Assembly (NCBI GenBank): GCA_964462985.1
Contig: CAYXAA010000019.1
Location: 17,990-81,989, forward strand
Direction of reading: 5' to 3'
DNA: 64,000 nucleotides
Source: CAYXAA01 sp964462985
GTDB lineage: Bacteria > Pseudomonadota > Alphaproteobacteria > Rhizobiales > Stappiaceae
Shown piece after piece: positions 1-8,967 of the stretch; the stretch's first letter is position 1, and each line of letters opens with the position of its first letter. The notes under the pieces are model-generated. The model did not search any database, was not told where the DNA came from, and saw only the letters and a list, made by a program, of their open reading frames with translations. A program made the translations under genes and the position numbers.

Positions 1-468
1 GGAGCGAAAGGCACCAGGCTGTGGCAGGCCGGCCTTGAGATTCGAGAGAGCTGCCGACATCCGCCGCCGGTGCGCCTCCCACATAGCCCTCGCGAACGGA
101 TCATTTGAACCGGCTGAAAGATCATCTTCGATTGCTACCAGAGGCCTGTGGCTGTGGCCGGACTGGATCTCCACCCGGCGCAAGCCCTCGGCGCGGCTCG
201 GCCAGCGCAGCCGGCGCAGCGGCAGCAATAGATAGATGAAAGCGCCGATGATACACACGAGGGCCACAATGCGGGCCCAGGTGGGAAGCAACGGCCATAC
301 TCCGATCCAGGAAAGGCCGACATAGAAGCCCGCGACAATCAGCAGCGGCACGAGCACCGGCCACAGCTGCTCCCAGAAAATCGCAACGCGGCTACCAAGG
401 ATAACTCGATCGAGACGCCGCCGAGCCCGTCCAATAGATTCGGGCCTTATCCCCGCATCGGGATGCAT
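1..468 (-). CDS. DUF4175 / TIGR02302 family membrane protein (5' part only)
   Basis: The N-terminal 156 residues are visible; the gene runs off the left edge of the window. It starts at an ATG (468). Two hydrophobic segments at about residues 37-56 and 65-85 (PVLVPLLIVAGFYVGLSWIG, then a second ending in IYLLLPLRRLRWP) are followed by a soluble part with the motif SHRPLVAIEDD and a stretch ending NLKAGLPQPG. This matches the start of the large TIGR02302/DUF4175 proteins that commonly follow lysA in alphaproteobacteria. Function is not established; an envelope role is only an inference from the membrane anchor. It lies downstream of lysA on the same strand with a gap of about 250 bp. Confidence 0.8.
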   Translation of the reverse strand, partial: MHPDAGIRPESIGRARRRLDRVILGSRVAIFWEQLWPVLVPLLIVAGFYVGLSWIGVWPLLPTWARIVALVCIIGAFIYLLLPLRRLRWPSRAEGLRRVEIQSGHSHRPLVAIEDDLSAGSNDPFARAMWEAHRRRMSAALSNLKAGLPQPGAFRS

Positions 469-725
469 AGGATCTCCCTTGCTGGCGGACGTGGATTCGC
501 GTGGTTCGATCACCTTCGCCTCTTCGGCCTCCGCCCCACCAGTGTCGCCTCACTTTTAAACGTGAGGCAAGGCCGACCATTCGGCAAGGGTATTCGTTCG
601 ATTATCGAATCACGAAGTGGCCGAAATGCGTCGACAGATGCCACTTCTCACGGCCAAAGCGGACTGGGGGTCCTCTGACGGAGCCCGTCTGTCCGACCGC
701 TGTCAGTTGCCGTGTGGCTTCGGCC

Positions 726-2000
726 TTAGGTGTGCTCCAGCCAATCCGGAACACGGTCGAGGCCGATCAAGTCCTCAATGCGAGGACGTGGCCGTACGAC
801 GGCGAAACGGTCTCCCTTGACGAGAACCTCCGGCACCAGAAGGCGTGTGTTGTAAGTTCCCGACTGCACTGCACCATAGGCGCCGGCAGAGAAGATGGCG
901 AGGAGATCGCCAGACGCTAATGCCGGCATTTCCCGATCACGCGCCAGATAGTCTCCTGTTTCGCAGACCGGACCGACAACGTCGGCCCGGATACGCAGCC
1001 GATCGAACCTGTCGAGACTCACCGGCCGGATCTCGTGATGGGCATCGTAGAGCGTGGGCCGGATCAGATCGTTCATCGCCGCGTCGACGATTACGAAATC
1101 CTTGGTAGCTCCGCGCTTCAGGTAAATCACTTCCGTCACAAGAATGCCGGCATTGCCGGCGATCAGCCGACCAGGCTCGAAAATGATCCGGCATCCAAGC
1201 TGTTCGACATGGCGCCGAACCACGGCGGCGTAGGCGTCAGGGTGGGGTGGGGGCTCATTGTTGTCCTGATAGGGAATACCGAGCCCGCCACCAAGATCGA
1301 CGTGCTCGATGCTGTGCCCGTCGGTGCGCAGGTCGGCGATCAACTCACCCAGTCGGGAGAAAGCGGCGTCAAACGGCTCGAGTTCGGTGATCTGGGAGCC
1401 GATATGCATGTCGATCCCAGTGACCTGAAGACCGGGCAGCCTGGCCGCCTCGGCATAGACGTCGCGGGCGCGCTGCCACGGTATACCGAACTTGTTCTCG
1501 GCCTTGCCGGTGGCGATCTTGGCGTGGGTCCTGGCGTCCACGTCGGGATTTATCCTGAGCGAGATCCTTGCCTTCCGGCCCTTCTCGGCCGCAATCGACG
1601 ACAGCAGCAGAAGCTCCGGCTCGCTCTCGACGTTGAAGCAAAGGATATCCTCTTCGAGCCCAAGCGCGAGCTCGGCCGCCGTCTTGCCAACGCCGGAGAA
1701 CATGATCCGCTCCGGCGGCACGCCGGCGGCACGCGCACGGCAGAGCTCGCCGCCCGAGACCACGTCCATTCCAGCGCCCAAACGCGCAAGAGTCTTGAGC
1801 ACCGCTTGGTTCGAATTCGCCTTCATGGCATAGCAGACGAGGGAGGGTACTCCCTCGAACGCCGACTTGAAGACCTGATAATGCCGCTCCAGCGTCGCGG
1901 TGGAATAGCAGTAGAACGGCGTGCCCACAGCAGCCGCGATATCTGAAACCGGAACGTCCTCGGCATAGAGCACGTCGTCGCGGTAGGCGAAATGATGCAA
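726..2000 (-). CDS. lysA: Diaminopimelate decarboxylase
   Basis: This PLP-dependent enzyme converts meso-diaminopimelate to L-lysine, the last step of the DAP pathway. It is 424 aa from the chosen start, the usual family length. Visible motifs are the PLP-lysine segment CYAMKANSNQAVL near residue 60, the glycine loop GGGLGIPY, FEPGRLIAGNAG in the barrel, and PVCETGDYLARDREM carrying the active-site Cys of the partner subunit. I chose the TTG at 2000 because GGGAGG lies just upstream and homologues begin with a HHF-AYRD segment. An in-frame TTG at 2081 would add 27 unconserved residues. The LptM-like lipoprotein and argH lie upstream on the same strand, forming a probable argH-lptM-lysA unit. 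Confidence 0.95.
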   Translation of the reverse strand: MHHFAYRDDVLYAEDVPVSDIAAAVGTPFYCYSTATLERHYQVFKSAFEGVPSLVCYAMKANSNQAVLKTLARLGAGMDVVSGGELCRARAAGVPPERIMFSGVGKTAAELALGLEEDILCFNVESEPELLLLSSIAAEKGRKARISLRINPDVDARTHAKIATGKAENKFGIPWQRARDVYAEAARLPGLQVTGIDMHIGSQITELEPFDAAFSRLGELIADLRTDGHSIEHVDLGGGLGIPYQDNNEPPPHPDAYAAVVRRHVEQLGCRIIFEPGRLIAGNAGILVTEVIYLKRGATKDFVIVDAAMNDLIRPTLYDAHHEIRPVSLDRFDRLRIRADVVGPVCETGDYLARDREMPALASGDLLAIFSAGAYGAVQSGTYNTRLLVPEVLVKGDRFAVVRPRPRIEDLIGLDRVPDWLEHT

Positions 2001-2095
2001 GCGAGCCTCCCGTTCGAGGGCAGATGAGCGACGGTACAGACCTTCGAGTTCGCTCGACTTTCCGTCCCCGCCCGGCAGCAAGGTGATCTAGACGA

Positions 2096-2296
2096 TCAGA
2101 TCAGGAAGTCGAGGGGAAATCGGCCGGTGCTCTCCGGGGGAGGGGTTGGGGCTGCCGGATGCACCAATGGCGTGCTGGAGGTGACGTCCGCTCCAGTCGA
2201 CGGCGCCGGCACATCGAGCCGACCCCGGCGGCCGCAGCCGGCCACCGTCATCGCGGTTAGCGCGAGCACGACAATCAGCATCCGGGTACCGCTCAT
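2096..2296 (-). CDS. lptM: LptM-like small lipoprotein
   Basis: This is a 66-aa protein with a hydrophobic signal segment (MLIVVLALTAMTVAGCG) ending in a lipobox (VAGC, Cys at about residue 21) and then GRRGRLDVP, followed by a short proline-rich tail. The CGRRG-L pattern directly after the lipid-modified cysteine is typical of LptM (YifL) lipoproteins, which in E. coli assist assembly of the LptD/LptE outer-membrane LPS translocon. Its position between argH and lysA is the usual alphaproteobacterial context. The function in this organism is inferred from family and position. Confidence 0.75.
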   Translation of the reverse strand: MSGTRMLIVVLALTAMTVAGCGRRGRLDVPAPSTGADVTSSTPLVHPAAPTPPPESTGRFPLDFLI

Positions 2297-2404
2297 GGCG
2301 CGTCTCGTCCTGTCTTCCGCCTCGCCCGTGCCAAGCGATCAATCGTCGTTCGCATGTCTCCTCGCATGGCGCGCCGGCGACCGCAAGTCACTCCTGCGCC
2401 CGCT

Positions 2405-3802
2405 TCAACGCTGGCTTGCTTCGCGCTCAAGCTGCCTTAGCCACCGTCGCGCCTGTTTGCGCACGTTTGCCGGTGCGGTGCCGCCATAGCTGGTGCGGCT
2501 CCTCACGGACTTTTCCACGGACAATACCGAAAACACCTCATCGGTGATCCGCGGTTCAATTTCTTGCATGGCTTCGAGCGGAACCTTGTGCAGCTCAACC
2601 TTGCTGTCGACCGCCAGCGCGACGATGCGACCGGTGACGTGATGCGCCTCGCGGAATGGCAGACCGAGAACCCGCACAAGCCAGTCGGCGAGGTCGGTGG
2701 CAGTAGCATAACCGGAGCCCGCCGCCTGCCTCATCCGCCTGACGTCTGGCTGGAGGTCGTTCACCATGCCCGTCATGGCAGCGAGCGCTAAGGACAGGTT
2801 GGGCAGCGCATCGAACGCCTGCTCCTTGTCCTCCTGCATGTCTTTCGAATAGGCGAGCGGTAGACCCTTCATCATCACCAGCAGCGCCGTGAGCGCGCCG
2901 TAGATCCGCCCTGTTTTGGCTCGAACCAGTTCGGCCGCATCCGGATTCTTTTTCTGCGGCATGATCGAGGAGCCGGTCGAGAACTTGTCAGAGAGGTGGA
3001 TGAAACCGAACTGCGCCGAGCACCACAACACAATCTCTTCTGCAAGCCGCGACAGGTGCATGGCGGCGATCGAGGCCGCCGAAAGGGCCTCGATGACGAA
3101 GTCGCGGTCAGACACCCCGTCCAGTGAATTGGCGGTCGGGCGAGCGAAACCAAGCGCGGCAGCGGTCATGTCGCGGTCGATTGGAAATGAGGTGCCGGCG
3201 AGCGCCGCCGACCCGAGCGGACATTCGTTCATCCGCACACGAGCGTCGCGGAACCGCGAGCGGTCGCGAGCAAACATCTCAACATAGGCCATGAGATGAT
3301 GGCCAAACGTCACAGGCTGCGCCGACTGCAGGTGAGTAAAGCCGGGCATGACGGTGGCGGCGTGCTCATCGGCTCTCGTCGCAAGTGCTCGCAGCAATTC
3401 AAAGAACTGCCGGTCAAGCGTGTCGAGTGTGTCGCGCACCCACATGCGGAAGTCGGTGGCAACCTGGTCGTTGCGCGAACGGGCGGTGTGCAGCCGGCCA
3501 GCGACCGGGCCGATCAGTTCGGCCAGCCGTGACTCCACATTCATGTGGATGTCCTCGAGGGCACGCGAGAAGGTGAACCGGCCAGCGTCGATCTCTGACA
3601 AGATCGTGTCTAGACCTTCCGCGATCGCCTCGGCATCTTCTGCCGCGACGATGTTTCGCGCCGCGAGCATACGGACATGTGCTTTCGATCCCCCTATATC
3701 CTGACGGTAGAGCTTGCGGTCGAAGTCGATGGAGGCGTTGATCTCCTCCATGATGGCATCGGGACCCTCCGCGAAGCGGCCGCCCCACATGCGGTTGCTC
3801 AT
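2405..3802 (-). CDS. argH: Argininosuccinate lyase
   Basis: The enzyme cleaves argininosuccinate to arginine and fumarate, the last step of arginine synthesis. It has 465 aa, which is full length. The start MSNRMWGGRF is the classical N terminus. The fumarase/aspartase superfamily signature GSSIMPQKKNPD is present at about residue 275-290, and HTARSRNDQVATD and TGRIYGALTALL are also family segments. The tlpA-like gene starts 30 bp away on the opposite strand, so the two share a very short divergent promoter region. Confidence 0.97.
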   Translation of the reverse strand: MSNRMWGGRFAEGPDAIMEEINASIDFDRKLYRQDIGGSKAHVRMLAARNIVAAEDAEAIAEGLDTILSEIDAGRFTFSRALEDIHMNVESRLAELIGPVAGRLHTARSRNDQVATDFRMWVRDTLDTLDRQFFELLRALATRADEHAATVMPGFTHLQSAQPVTFGHHLMAYVEMFARDRSRFRDARVRMNECPLGSAALAGTSFPIDRDMTAAALGFARPTANSLDGVSDRDFVIEALSAASIAAMHLSRLAEEIVLWCSAQFGFIHLSDKFSTGSSIMPQKKNPDAAELVRAKTGRIYGALTALLVMMKGLPLAYSKDMQEDKEQAFDALPNLSLALAAMTGMVNDLQPDVRRMRQAAGSGYATATDLADWLVRVLGLPFREAHHVTGRIVALAVDSKVELHKVPLEAMQEIEPRITDEVFSVLSVEKSVRSRTSYGGTAPANVRKQARRWLRQLEREASQR

Positions 3803-3832
3803 TTTGTCACCTTTCGGGATGGAAAGCGGTAG

Positions 3833-4495
3833 ATGACGGACGACGCGACACTCTGGCCCCGACGCAAGGCGGCGGTCCTGACGCTCGGCGCGGCCGCTGT
3901 TCTGGCCACACTCGGAGCGGTATACGTGATCGGAACGGGCGATGGCAACGGCTCCGCGGCGGCGTGCGCGGCAGCCGAGACTGCCGGCAAGGCCCTGAAG
4001 CCGCTCGCCAAAGGCGAGGTCGCCGGTTTCCTGCCGGCTCAGACCCCCTTGTCAGTAGCCGATCTCGCGTTCTCCGATGACGCCGGAGCCCAAAGGTCCA
4101 TCGCCGATTTCGCCGGCAAAACCGTACTTCTCAATCTCTGGGCAACATGGTGCGCACCGTGCCGGGAAGAGATGCCTGCTCTCGACAGTCTGCAGGCGGA
4201 ACTGGGAAGCGAGCACTTTCAGGTGGTTGCTGTCAGCGTCGACCGCGGTACATCGGATCGGCCCAAGGCATTTCTCGAAGAGGTCGGTGCCACGAACCTG
4301 CCGTTCTATGCCGATCCCAGCATGGCCATTTTCAACACATTGCGCGAGCGCGGGCGGGCGACGGGCCTGCCAACCACGGTACTGATCAATGGCGAGGGCT
4401 GTGCGTTGGGTGCAATGTACGGGCCGGCGGACTGGGCATCCCCCGATGCGAAAGCGCTGATCAGCGCGGCCACTGCTTCCTCGTCAACAAACTGA
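3833..4495 (+). CDS. tlpA: TlpA-like thiol:disulfide interchange protein
   Basis: This 220-aa membrane-anchored thioredoxin-fold protein has an N-terminal hydrophobic segment at about residues 12-34 after a basic RRK, predicting a periplasmic thioredoxin domain tethered to the inner membrane. The active site is WCAPC (LWATWCAPCREEMP, around residue 105), with the cis-proline region GLPTTVLI near residue 180. TlpA of Bradyrhizobium reduces CuA-site proteins during cytochrome oxidase assembly; whether this one does is inference. Divergent from argH, a frequent alphaproteobacterial arrangement. Confidence 0.88.
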   Translation: MTDDATLWPRRKAAVLTLGAAAVLATLGAVYVIGTGDGNGSAAACAAAETAGKALKPLAKGEVAGFLPAQTPLSVADLAFSDDAGAQRSIADFAGKTVLLNLWATWCAPCREEMPALDSLQAELGSEHFQVVAVSVDRGTSDRPKAFLEEVGATNLPFYADPSMAIFNTLRERGRATGLPTTVLINGEGCALGAMYGPADWASPDAKALISAATASSSTN

Positions 4496-4522
4496 AAGAT
4501 GGGTGATCAAACGGCGGGCAGT

Positions 4523-4720
4523 TCACACGGTGACGTCGACGTGCTGTCCCATCCCCGCAGGTGCGGCTGCGACGTCAACCTGCTGGGCCGCGACCTCGAT
4601 AATGGCCGCGAGTGCCGCGGTCTGATCCGCGTTCTGCTTTATAAAACCAAGGCTGAGTGCCGATTGACTCTGGGCCGCCCGCGCCCCGACCAATGTCGCT
4701 GTCGTGGTAATCACGGACAT
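4523..4720 (-). CDS. Small putative motility protein (YjfB-like)
   Basis: The 65-aa product has a central segment SQSALSLGFIKQNADQTAALAAII that resembles the YjfB_motility family (small proteins with a QxALS-x-LK core found in flagellated bacteria). It starts with ATG and has no signal peptide or membrane segment. No flagellar genes occur in this window, so the motility link rests only on this short similarity. It is convergent with tlpA (stop codons 27 bp apart). It could also be an unrelated short coding region. Confidence 0.5.
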   Translation of the reverse strand: MSVITTTATLVGARAAQSQSALSLGFIKQNADQTAALAAIIEVAAQQVDVAAAPAGMGQHVDVTV

Positions 4721-4881
4721 CGCAGTTTTCCGCTGTAGTCTATGTTCAGGTCGACCAAAGCCTTGGCAGCCAAGACACCTCTATCGCGCGTCTTATTGGA
4801 AGCCGGTCGAGTTTCAACAGGCTTAGCTCGATTCCGTTTAACAACCGTCAATTTTCGATCGGCCGCACCGCCATCGACACC

Positions 4882-5766
4882 TCAGCGCGTCGGCACCGGG
4901 TGTTCGCCGCGGTAGTCGTAAAAGCCACGTTGAGTCTTGCGCCCAAGCCAGCCGGCCTCGACGTATTTGACCAGCAGCGGACAGGGCCGGTACTTCGAAT
5001 CGGCCAGGCCTTCATAAAGCACCTGCATGATTGACAGGCAGGTGTCGAGGCCGATGAAGTCGGCGAGTTGCAGCGGACCCATCGGATGGTTCGCTCCGAG
5101 TCGCATCGCCGTGTCGATCGCCTCGACCGATCCGACCCCCTCATAAAGCGTGTAGATCGCTTCGTTGATCATCGGCAACAAGATGCGGTTGACCATGAAA
5201 GCAGGGAAGTCCTCCGCCACTGCCACGGTCTTTCCAAGCCGCTTGGTGAACTCTTTGGACGCCTCGAAGGTCTCGTCCTCGGTGGCGATGCCGCGCACCA
5301 GTTCGACCAGCTCCATCAGCGGCACCGGATTCATGAAATGGATGCCGATGAAGCGCTCCGGCCGATCGGTGGAGGCGGCAAGCCGAGTGATCGAGATCGA
5401 CGAGGTATTGGTTGCGACGATAGCCTCGGGCTTTAGTAGTGGGCACAGCTGCGAGAAAATCTTGCGCTTGACCTGCTCGTTCTCGACCGCCGATTCGATC
5501 ACCAGATCGAAATCGGCCAGCTGGTCCAACGTCTCGGCCGGCGCAATCCGCGCGAGTGCCGCGGTGCGCTGTTCCTCGGTGATCAGGCCCTTGGCAACTT
5601 GGCGCGCCATGTTGCCGTTGATGGACGCGAGACCGGATTGGATCCGCTCCATGGAGATGTCGTTGAGGGCGACGTCAAAGCCAGCGAGCGCGCAGACGTG
5701 GGCAATGCCGCTGCCCATCTGTCCGGCGCCAATCACGCCGACCTTCTTGATTTCGACCACCATCAT
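4882..5766 (-). CDS. hbd: 3-hydroxybutyryl-CoA dehydrogenase
   Basis: This cytoplasmic NAD(P)-dependent dehydrogenase interconverts acetoacetyl-CoA and 3-hydroxybutyryl-CoA in short-chain acyl-CoA metabolism. It is 294 aa, the normal length for the single-function enzyme. The dinucleotide loop GVIGAGQMGSGIAHV is at the N terminus, the catalytic-region motif GIHFMNPVPLMELVE is near residue 140, and the C-terminal domain has FMVNRILLPMINEAI and MGPLQLADFIGLD. It follows etfA on the same strand after about 250 bp that include a strong inverted repeat. The etfB-etfA-hbd order suggests joint use in acyl-CoA oxidation or butyryl-CoA metabolism. Confidence 0.95.
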   Translation of the reverse strand: MMVVEIKKVGVIGAGQMGSGIAHVCALAGFDVALNDISMERIQSGLASINGNMARQVAKGLITEEQRTAALARIAPAETLDQLADFDLVIESAVENEQVKRKIFSQLCPLLKPEAIVATNTSSISITRLAASTDRPERFIGIHFMNPVPLMELVELVRGIATEDETFEASKEFTKRLGKTVAVAEDFPAFMVNRILLPMINEAIYTLYEGVGSVEAIDTAMRLGANHPMGPLQLADFIGLDTCLSIMQVLYEGLADSKYRPCPLLVKYVEAGWLGRKTQRGFYDYRGEHPVPTR

Positions 5767-5784
5767 TCGATCCGATATCGGTTG

Positions 5785-5831
5785 AGCCCCGCCCGAAGCA
5801 CTGCCCGACGGGCGGATCTTCGGGCGGGGCT
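5785..5831. repeat. Strong GC-rich inverted repeat between etfA and hbd
   Basis: A perfect 14-bp arm (AGCCCCGCCCGAAG) is matched by its reverse complement, with a 19-base loop that itself contains GCCCG-ACGGGC. It starts 19 bp upstream of the hbd start codon. There is no clear T-run on the minus strand, so a simple terminator for etfA is not obvious. It may act as an mRNA stabiliser or processing site inside an etfBA-hbd transcript, or be a dispersed palindromic element. Confidence 0.6.
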
Positions 5832-6016
5832 ATTCTTGGCTCTTTCGACCCGGAACCGCAAGAACCCGGGGCCCGCTTTTTGCAGTGCGAAGTGTCACGG
5901 CCAGCCGGCGCAAATACTCGAACCGCCCGCTCCGACGATCGCGGCACACCGGTTCCGGCATCCCACATCGATCAAAAGTCGGGTTCGACCGATTCGATCA
6001 AGAGTCCGTGGCCGAC

Positions 6017-6958
6017 TTATCCCTTAATCTTCTCGATCTCAGCTTTGAACTCCGGCAACGCAGCAAAGAGGTCGGCAACAAGGCCGTAATCGGCAACCTG
6101 AAAGATCGGCGCCTCCTCGTCCTTGTTGATTGCCACAATGACCTTGGAGTCCTTCATGCCGGCGAGATGCTGGATCGCGCCTGAAATGCCGCAGGCGATG
6201 TAGAGGTCTGGTGCCACAACCTTGCCAGTCTGGCCCACCTGCCAGTCGTTCGGTGCGTAGCCGGCGTCCACCGCCGCTCGCGAGGCACCGACGGCTGCAC
6301 CAAGCGCATCGGCGACCGGAAGGATCACCTCCTTGAACTTTTCCGCCGAGCCGAGTGCCCGGCCGCCGGAAATGATGACCTTGGCCGATGCGAGTTCTGG
6401 CCGATCGGAGGTCGAGAGCGCCTCGCCAACGAAGGACGAGAGGTCCGAACTTCTTGCCTCCACAGCCTCGATCGGGGCTGTCTCGCCGCTGCCGGCCGCC
6501 GAGAAGGCCGCGGTGCGAACGGTTACGACCTTGGTGGCGTCGGTCGACTTTACCGTCTGGATAGCGTTGCCCGCATAGATCGGCCGCTCGAAGGTCTCTG
6601 CGTCGATCACCGCCGTGACGTCCGAAACCTGCATGACATCAAGCAGTGCGGCGACGCGCGGCATCATGTTCTTGCCGTTTGCGGTGGCCGGAGCGACGAT
6701 CGCATCATAGTCGCCGGCGAGAGAGACGATCAGATCGGCCATCGGCTCGGCGAGCTGATGGGCAAGCGCAACATCGTCGGCCAGGAGCACCTTGGCGACG
6801 CCGGACAGCGCCGCCGCCTGCTCGGCCGCCGGTCGGCAATCCTGGCCGGCAACGAGAATGTGGATGTCGCCACCCATGGCGGCAGCGGCGGTAATGGTCT
6901 TTGCGGTGGCGTCGTTCAGGGTCGAGCCGGAATGTTCGGCGACAACGAGCGTGGTCAT
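6017..6958 (-). CDS. etfA: Electron transfer flavoprotein, alpha subunit
   Basis: This FAD-binding subunit of ETF accepts electrons from acyl-CoA dehydrogenases and passes them to ETF:quinone oxidoreductase. It is 313 aa. The N-terminal adenine-nucleotide-like domain begins MTTLVVAEHSG. The conserved C-terminal FAD domain shows ISGGRALGSAEKF, VGQTGKVVAPDLYIACGISG and VIVAINKDEEAPIFQVADYG. It lies 25 bp downstream of etfB on the same strand and certainly in one operon with it. Confidence 0.97.
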   Translation of the reverse strand: MTTLVVAEHSGSTLNDATAKTITAAAAMGGDIHILVAGQDCRPAAEQAAALSGVAKVLLADDVALAHQLAEPMADLIVSLAGDYDAIVAPATANGKNMMPRVAALLDVMQVSDVTAVIDAETFERPIYAGNAIQTVKSTDATKVVTVRTAAFSAAGSGETAPIEAVEARSSDLSSFVGEALSTSDRPELASAKVIISGGRALGSAEKFKEVILPVADALGAAVGASRAAVDAGYAPNDWQVGQTGKVVAPDLYIACGISGAIQHLAGMKDSKVIVAINKDEEAPIFQVADYGLVADLFAALPEFKAEIEKIKG

Positions 6959-6983
6959 GGCAATTGAACTCCCTGTCGTCCGA

Positions 6984-7733
6984 TCAAAGCACGCCAGCTT
7001 CGGTCTTGAGCTTTTCGACCAGTTCGGCGACCGATGCGACCTTCACGCCAGCCTTGCGCGCCGGCGGCTCGACCGTCTTGAGCACCTGCAACCGCGGGGT
7101 GATGTCGACGCCGAAGTCGTCCGGCGACTTCTCGTCGATCGGCTTCTTTTTCGCCTTCATGATATTCGGCAGTGAGGCATAGCGCGGTTCGTTGAGGCGC
7201 AGGTCCGTGGTGACGATCGCCGGCAGCTTCAGCGCCACAGTCTGCAAGCCGCCGTCAACCTCGCGGGTGACGTCGACCGATCCAACCTTGAGTTCTACCT
7301 TGGATGCAAAAGTGCCCTGTGCCCAACCAAGCAGAGCGGCGAGCATCTGGCCGGTCTGATTGGAATCGTCGTCAATGGCCTGCTTGCCGAGGATAACGAG
7401 GCCGGGTTCCTCCGCCTCGACCACCCCTTTCAGGATTTTCGCGACGGCGAGCGGCTCGACGATCTGATCGGTCTTGACGAGGATTCCGCGGTCGGCACCC
7501 ATTGCCAGACCAGTCCGGAGCGTTTCCTGGGCCTGCTGCGGTCCAATCGATACGACGACGACCTCCTCGGCCTTGCCGGCCTCCTTGATACGGATCGCCT
7601 CTTCGACGGCGATTTCGTCGAACGGGTTCATCGACATCTTGACGTTGGCCAGATCGACGCCGGAACCATCCGGCTTGACCCGGACCTTGACATTGTAGTC
7701 GATCACCCGCTTCACGGGGACGAGAATCTTCAT
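6984..7733 (-). CDS. etfB: Electron transfer flavoprotein, beta subunit
   Basis: The 249-aa AMP-binding subunit pairs with EtfA to form the soluble electron carrier. The start MKILVPVKRVIDYNVKVRVK is typical, and the ETF-beta signature is present as VDGGLQTVALKLPAIVTTDLRLNEPRY near residues 165-190. It is the first gene of the etfB-etfA(-hbd) unit. About 330 bp separate it from the rhomboid gene upstream, room for a promoter that I could not pinpoint. Confidence 0.97.
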   Translation of the reverse strand: MKILVPVKRVIDYNVKVRVKPDGSGVDLANVKMSMNPFDEIAVEEAIRIKEAGKAEEVVVVSIGPQQAQETLRTGLAMGADRGILVKTDQIVEPLAVAKILKGVVEAEEPGLVILGKQAIDDDSNQTGQMLAALLGWAQGTFASKVELKVGSVDVTREVDGGLQTVALKLPAIVTTDLRLNEPRYASLPNIMKAKKKPIDEKSPDDFGVDITPRLQVLKTVEPPARKAGVKVASVAELVEKLKTEAGVL

Positions 7734-8061
7734 GGGTTCTTCAACCTCCCACTGGGCGACCGGGGTGCCGTAAAACCCGCTGCCGATGGAGAACGTTCGC
7801 CGACTGTTGTTACGGGCGGCCGCGAAAGGCCGAAATCCGCCTAGCCTGCGATCGGGCCGGGACCGTACTGACGGCCAAGGCAGGTGTCAACGCTGCCGTC
7901 CGGTACGGGTCGTCGCAAGAGCGACCTATGGCTGATAACCATGCGGCATGTTGTTAAAGTGTGCTGTTCATGCCCGTCGGGTCCGAAATGTCACGGTCAG
8001 GATCTGGATGGAGGCAGAAGCCAGGTCGATCCCCCGCCACTCTCCGAAAGACTGTTGTGTT
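7734..8061. other. Intergenic gap upstream of etfB, no gene recognised
   Basis: This 328-bp stretch lies between etfB and the end of the rhomboid gene. It should hold the etfB promoter on the minus strand. I recognise no RNA gene or clear operator. A short cysteine-rich reading frame on the plus strand (around 7940-8110) looks fortuitous. Confidence 0.4.
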
Positions 8062-8754
8062 TCAGAGCTTCTTGTCGAACAGCGGAACGCCGCGGCGGCG
8101 GAAAGGGATGACGAGGATTGCGCCGGCAGCAAAACCGAAGACGTGCGCCCACCAGGCGACGCCTTCCTGCACAGCGCCGAGTGCCATAACGACCTGAAAC
8201 AAAATCCAGGCGATCAACGCCCAACTCGCCGGCACGCGCAGCGGGATCCGACCGAGGGCCAGCACCCAGACCCTAACCCTCGGATGTAGCATAAGGTAAG
8301 CGCCGACCACCCCGGCGACTGCCCCCGATGCCCCGACCAAAGGCACGACGGAATCCGGATGGAGCGCGGCGTGGGCATAGCCGGCTGCCGCCGCGCACAG
8401 CAGGTAGAACACCAGAAAACGCAGGTGGCCCATGGCGTCCTCGACGTTATCGCCGAACACCCAAAGAAAAAGCGTGTTGCCAATCAGGTGCATCCAGCTG
8501 CCGTGCAGGAAGGCGTAGCTGACAAGCGACACGGTGTCCGGCACCACGGCGAGTTCGGGCGCCAGCTCGCGAATGTCGAAGAACACCGCGGGAATAAGCC
8601 CATAAGACAGGACCGAGGCCTGCAGCACCGGCTCCGACAGCCCGCCGCCCTCGACGAACACGAAGACGAGGACGTTGACCGCGATCAGGCCCCAGGTGAC
8701 GTATTGCCGCCGGACGAAGCGCAGCGGGTTGTGATCATGCAACGGAAAGAACAT
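8062..8754 (-). CDS. Rhomboid family intramembrane serine protease
   Basis: The 230-aa polytopic membrane protein has the rhomboid fold. Transmembrane segments begin at WGLIAVNVLVFVFV. The HxxxN motif is in HGSWMHLIGNTLFLWVFGDN, the catalytic serine in GASGAVAGVVGAY, and the catalytic histidine in WWAHVFGFAAG, so it should be an active protease. I chose the ATG at 8754 (MFFPLHDHNPLRF), the standard start of this family; the reading frame stays open far upstream but that part is unconserved. Substrate unknown. It is divergent from the ECF41 locus. Confidence 0.9.
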   Translation of the reverse strand: MFFPLHDHNPLRFVRRQYVTWGLIAVNVLVFVFVEGGGLSEPVLQASVLSYGLIPAVFFDIRELAPELAVVPDTVSLVSYAFLHGSWMHLIGNTLFLWVFGDNVEDAMGHLRFLVFYLLCAAAAGYAHAALHPDSVVPLVGASGAVAGVVGAYLMLHPRVRVWVLALGRIPLRVPASWALIAWILFQVVMALGAVQEGVAWWAHVFGFAAGAILVIPFRRRGVPLFDKKL

Positions 8755-8909
8755 CCCCGCGCTCCGACGGATGATTTCGTTGGCGCCCTGCTTGTTTAGA
8801 CGAGGGAAAGGAGGTTGGCGAGAGGCAGGGGGCAGATGCTCAATTCTGCCCCTCAGCTTCCGCGTCGGAGACCGTTCAAGTTTCCAGGCCGCAGAATTAT
8901 TCGTCGCCA

Positions 8910-8936
8910 CGTCACACTTCGCCCTGTCGCCTCGTC
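8910..8936 (+). promoter_or_regulatory. Candidate ECF41-type promoter
   Basis: CGTCACA, 16 bp, then CGTC. Published ECF41 target promoters have TGTCACA at -35 and CGTC at -10, so this is one mismatch at -35, an exact -10 and standard spacing. It lies about 30 bp upstream of the frameshifted partner gene and about 260 bp upstream of the ECF41 sigma gene. ECF41 factors usually regulate their own locus, which makes this position highly plausible. Confidence 0.65.
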
Positions 8937-8967
8937 TTGTCTTCGGAATCGATCCCCAACCGAGGAC

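Noticed and set aside
1035..1946. Long plus-strand open frame opposite lysA
   Set aside because: Its translation is repetitive and unrelated to any family, while the opposite strand encodes a complete diaminopimelate decarboxylase. High GC gives long antisense frames.
7884..8111. Short cysteine-rich frame (CCSCPSGPKC) on the plus strand
   Set aside because: No start with a ribosome site, it runs into the rhomboid gene antisense, and the Cys pattern matches no family I know.
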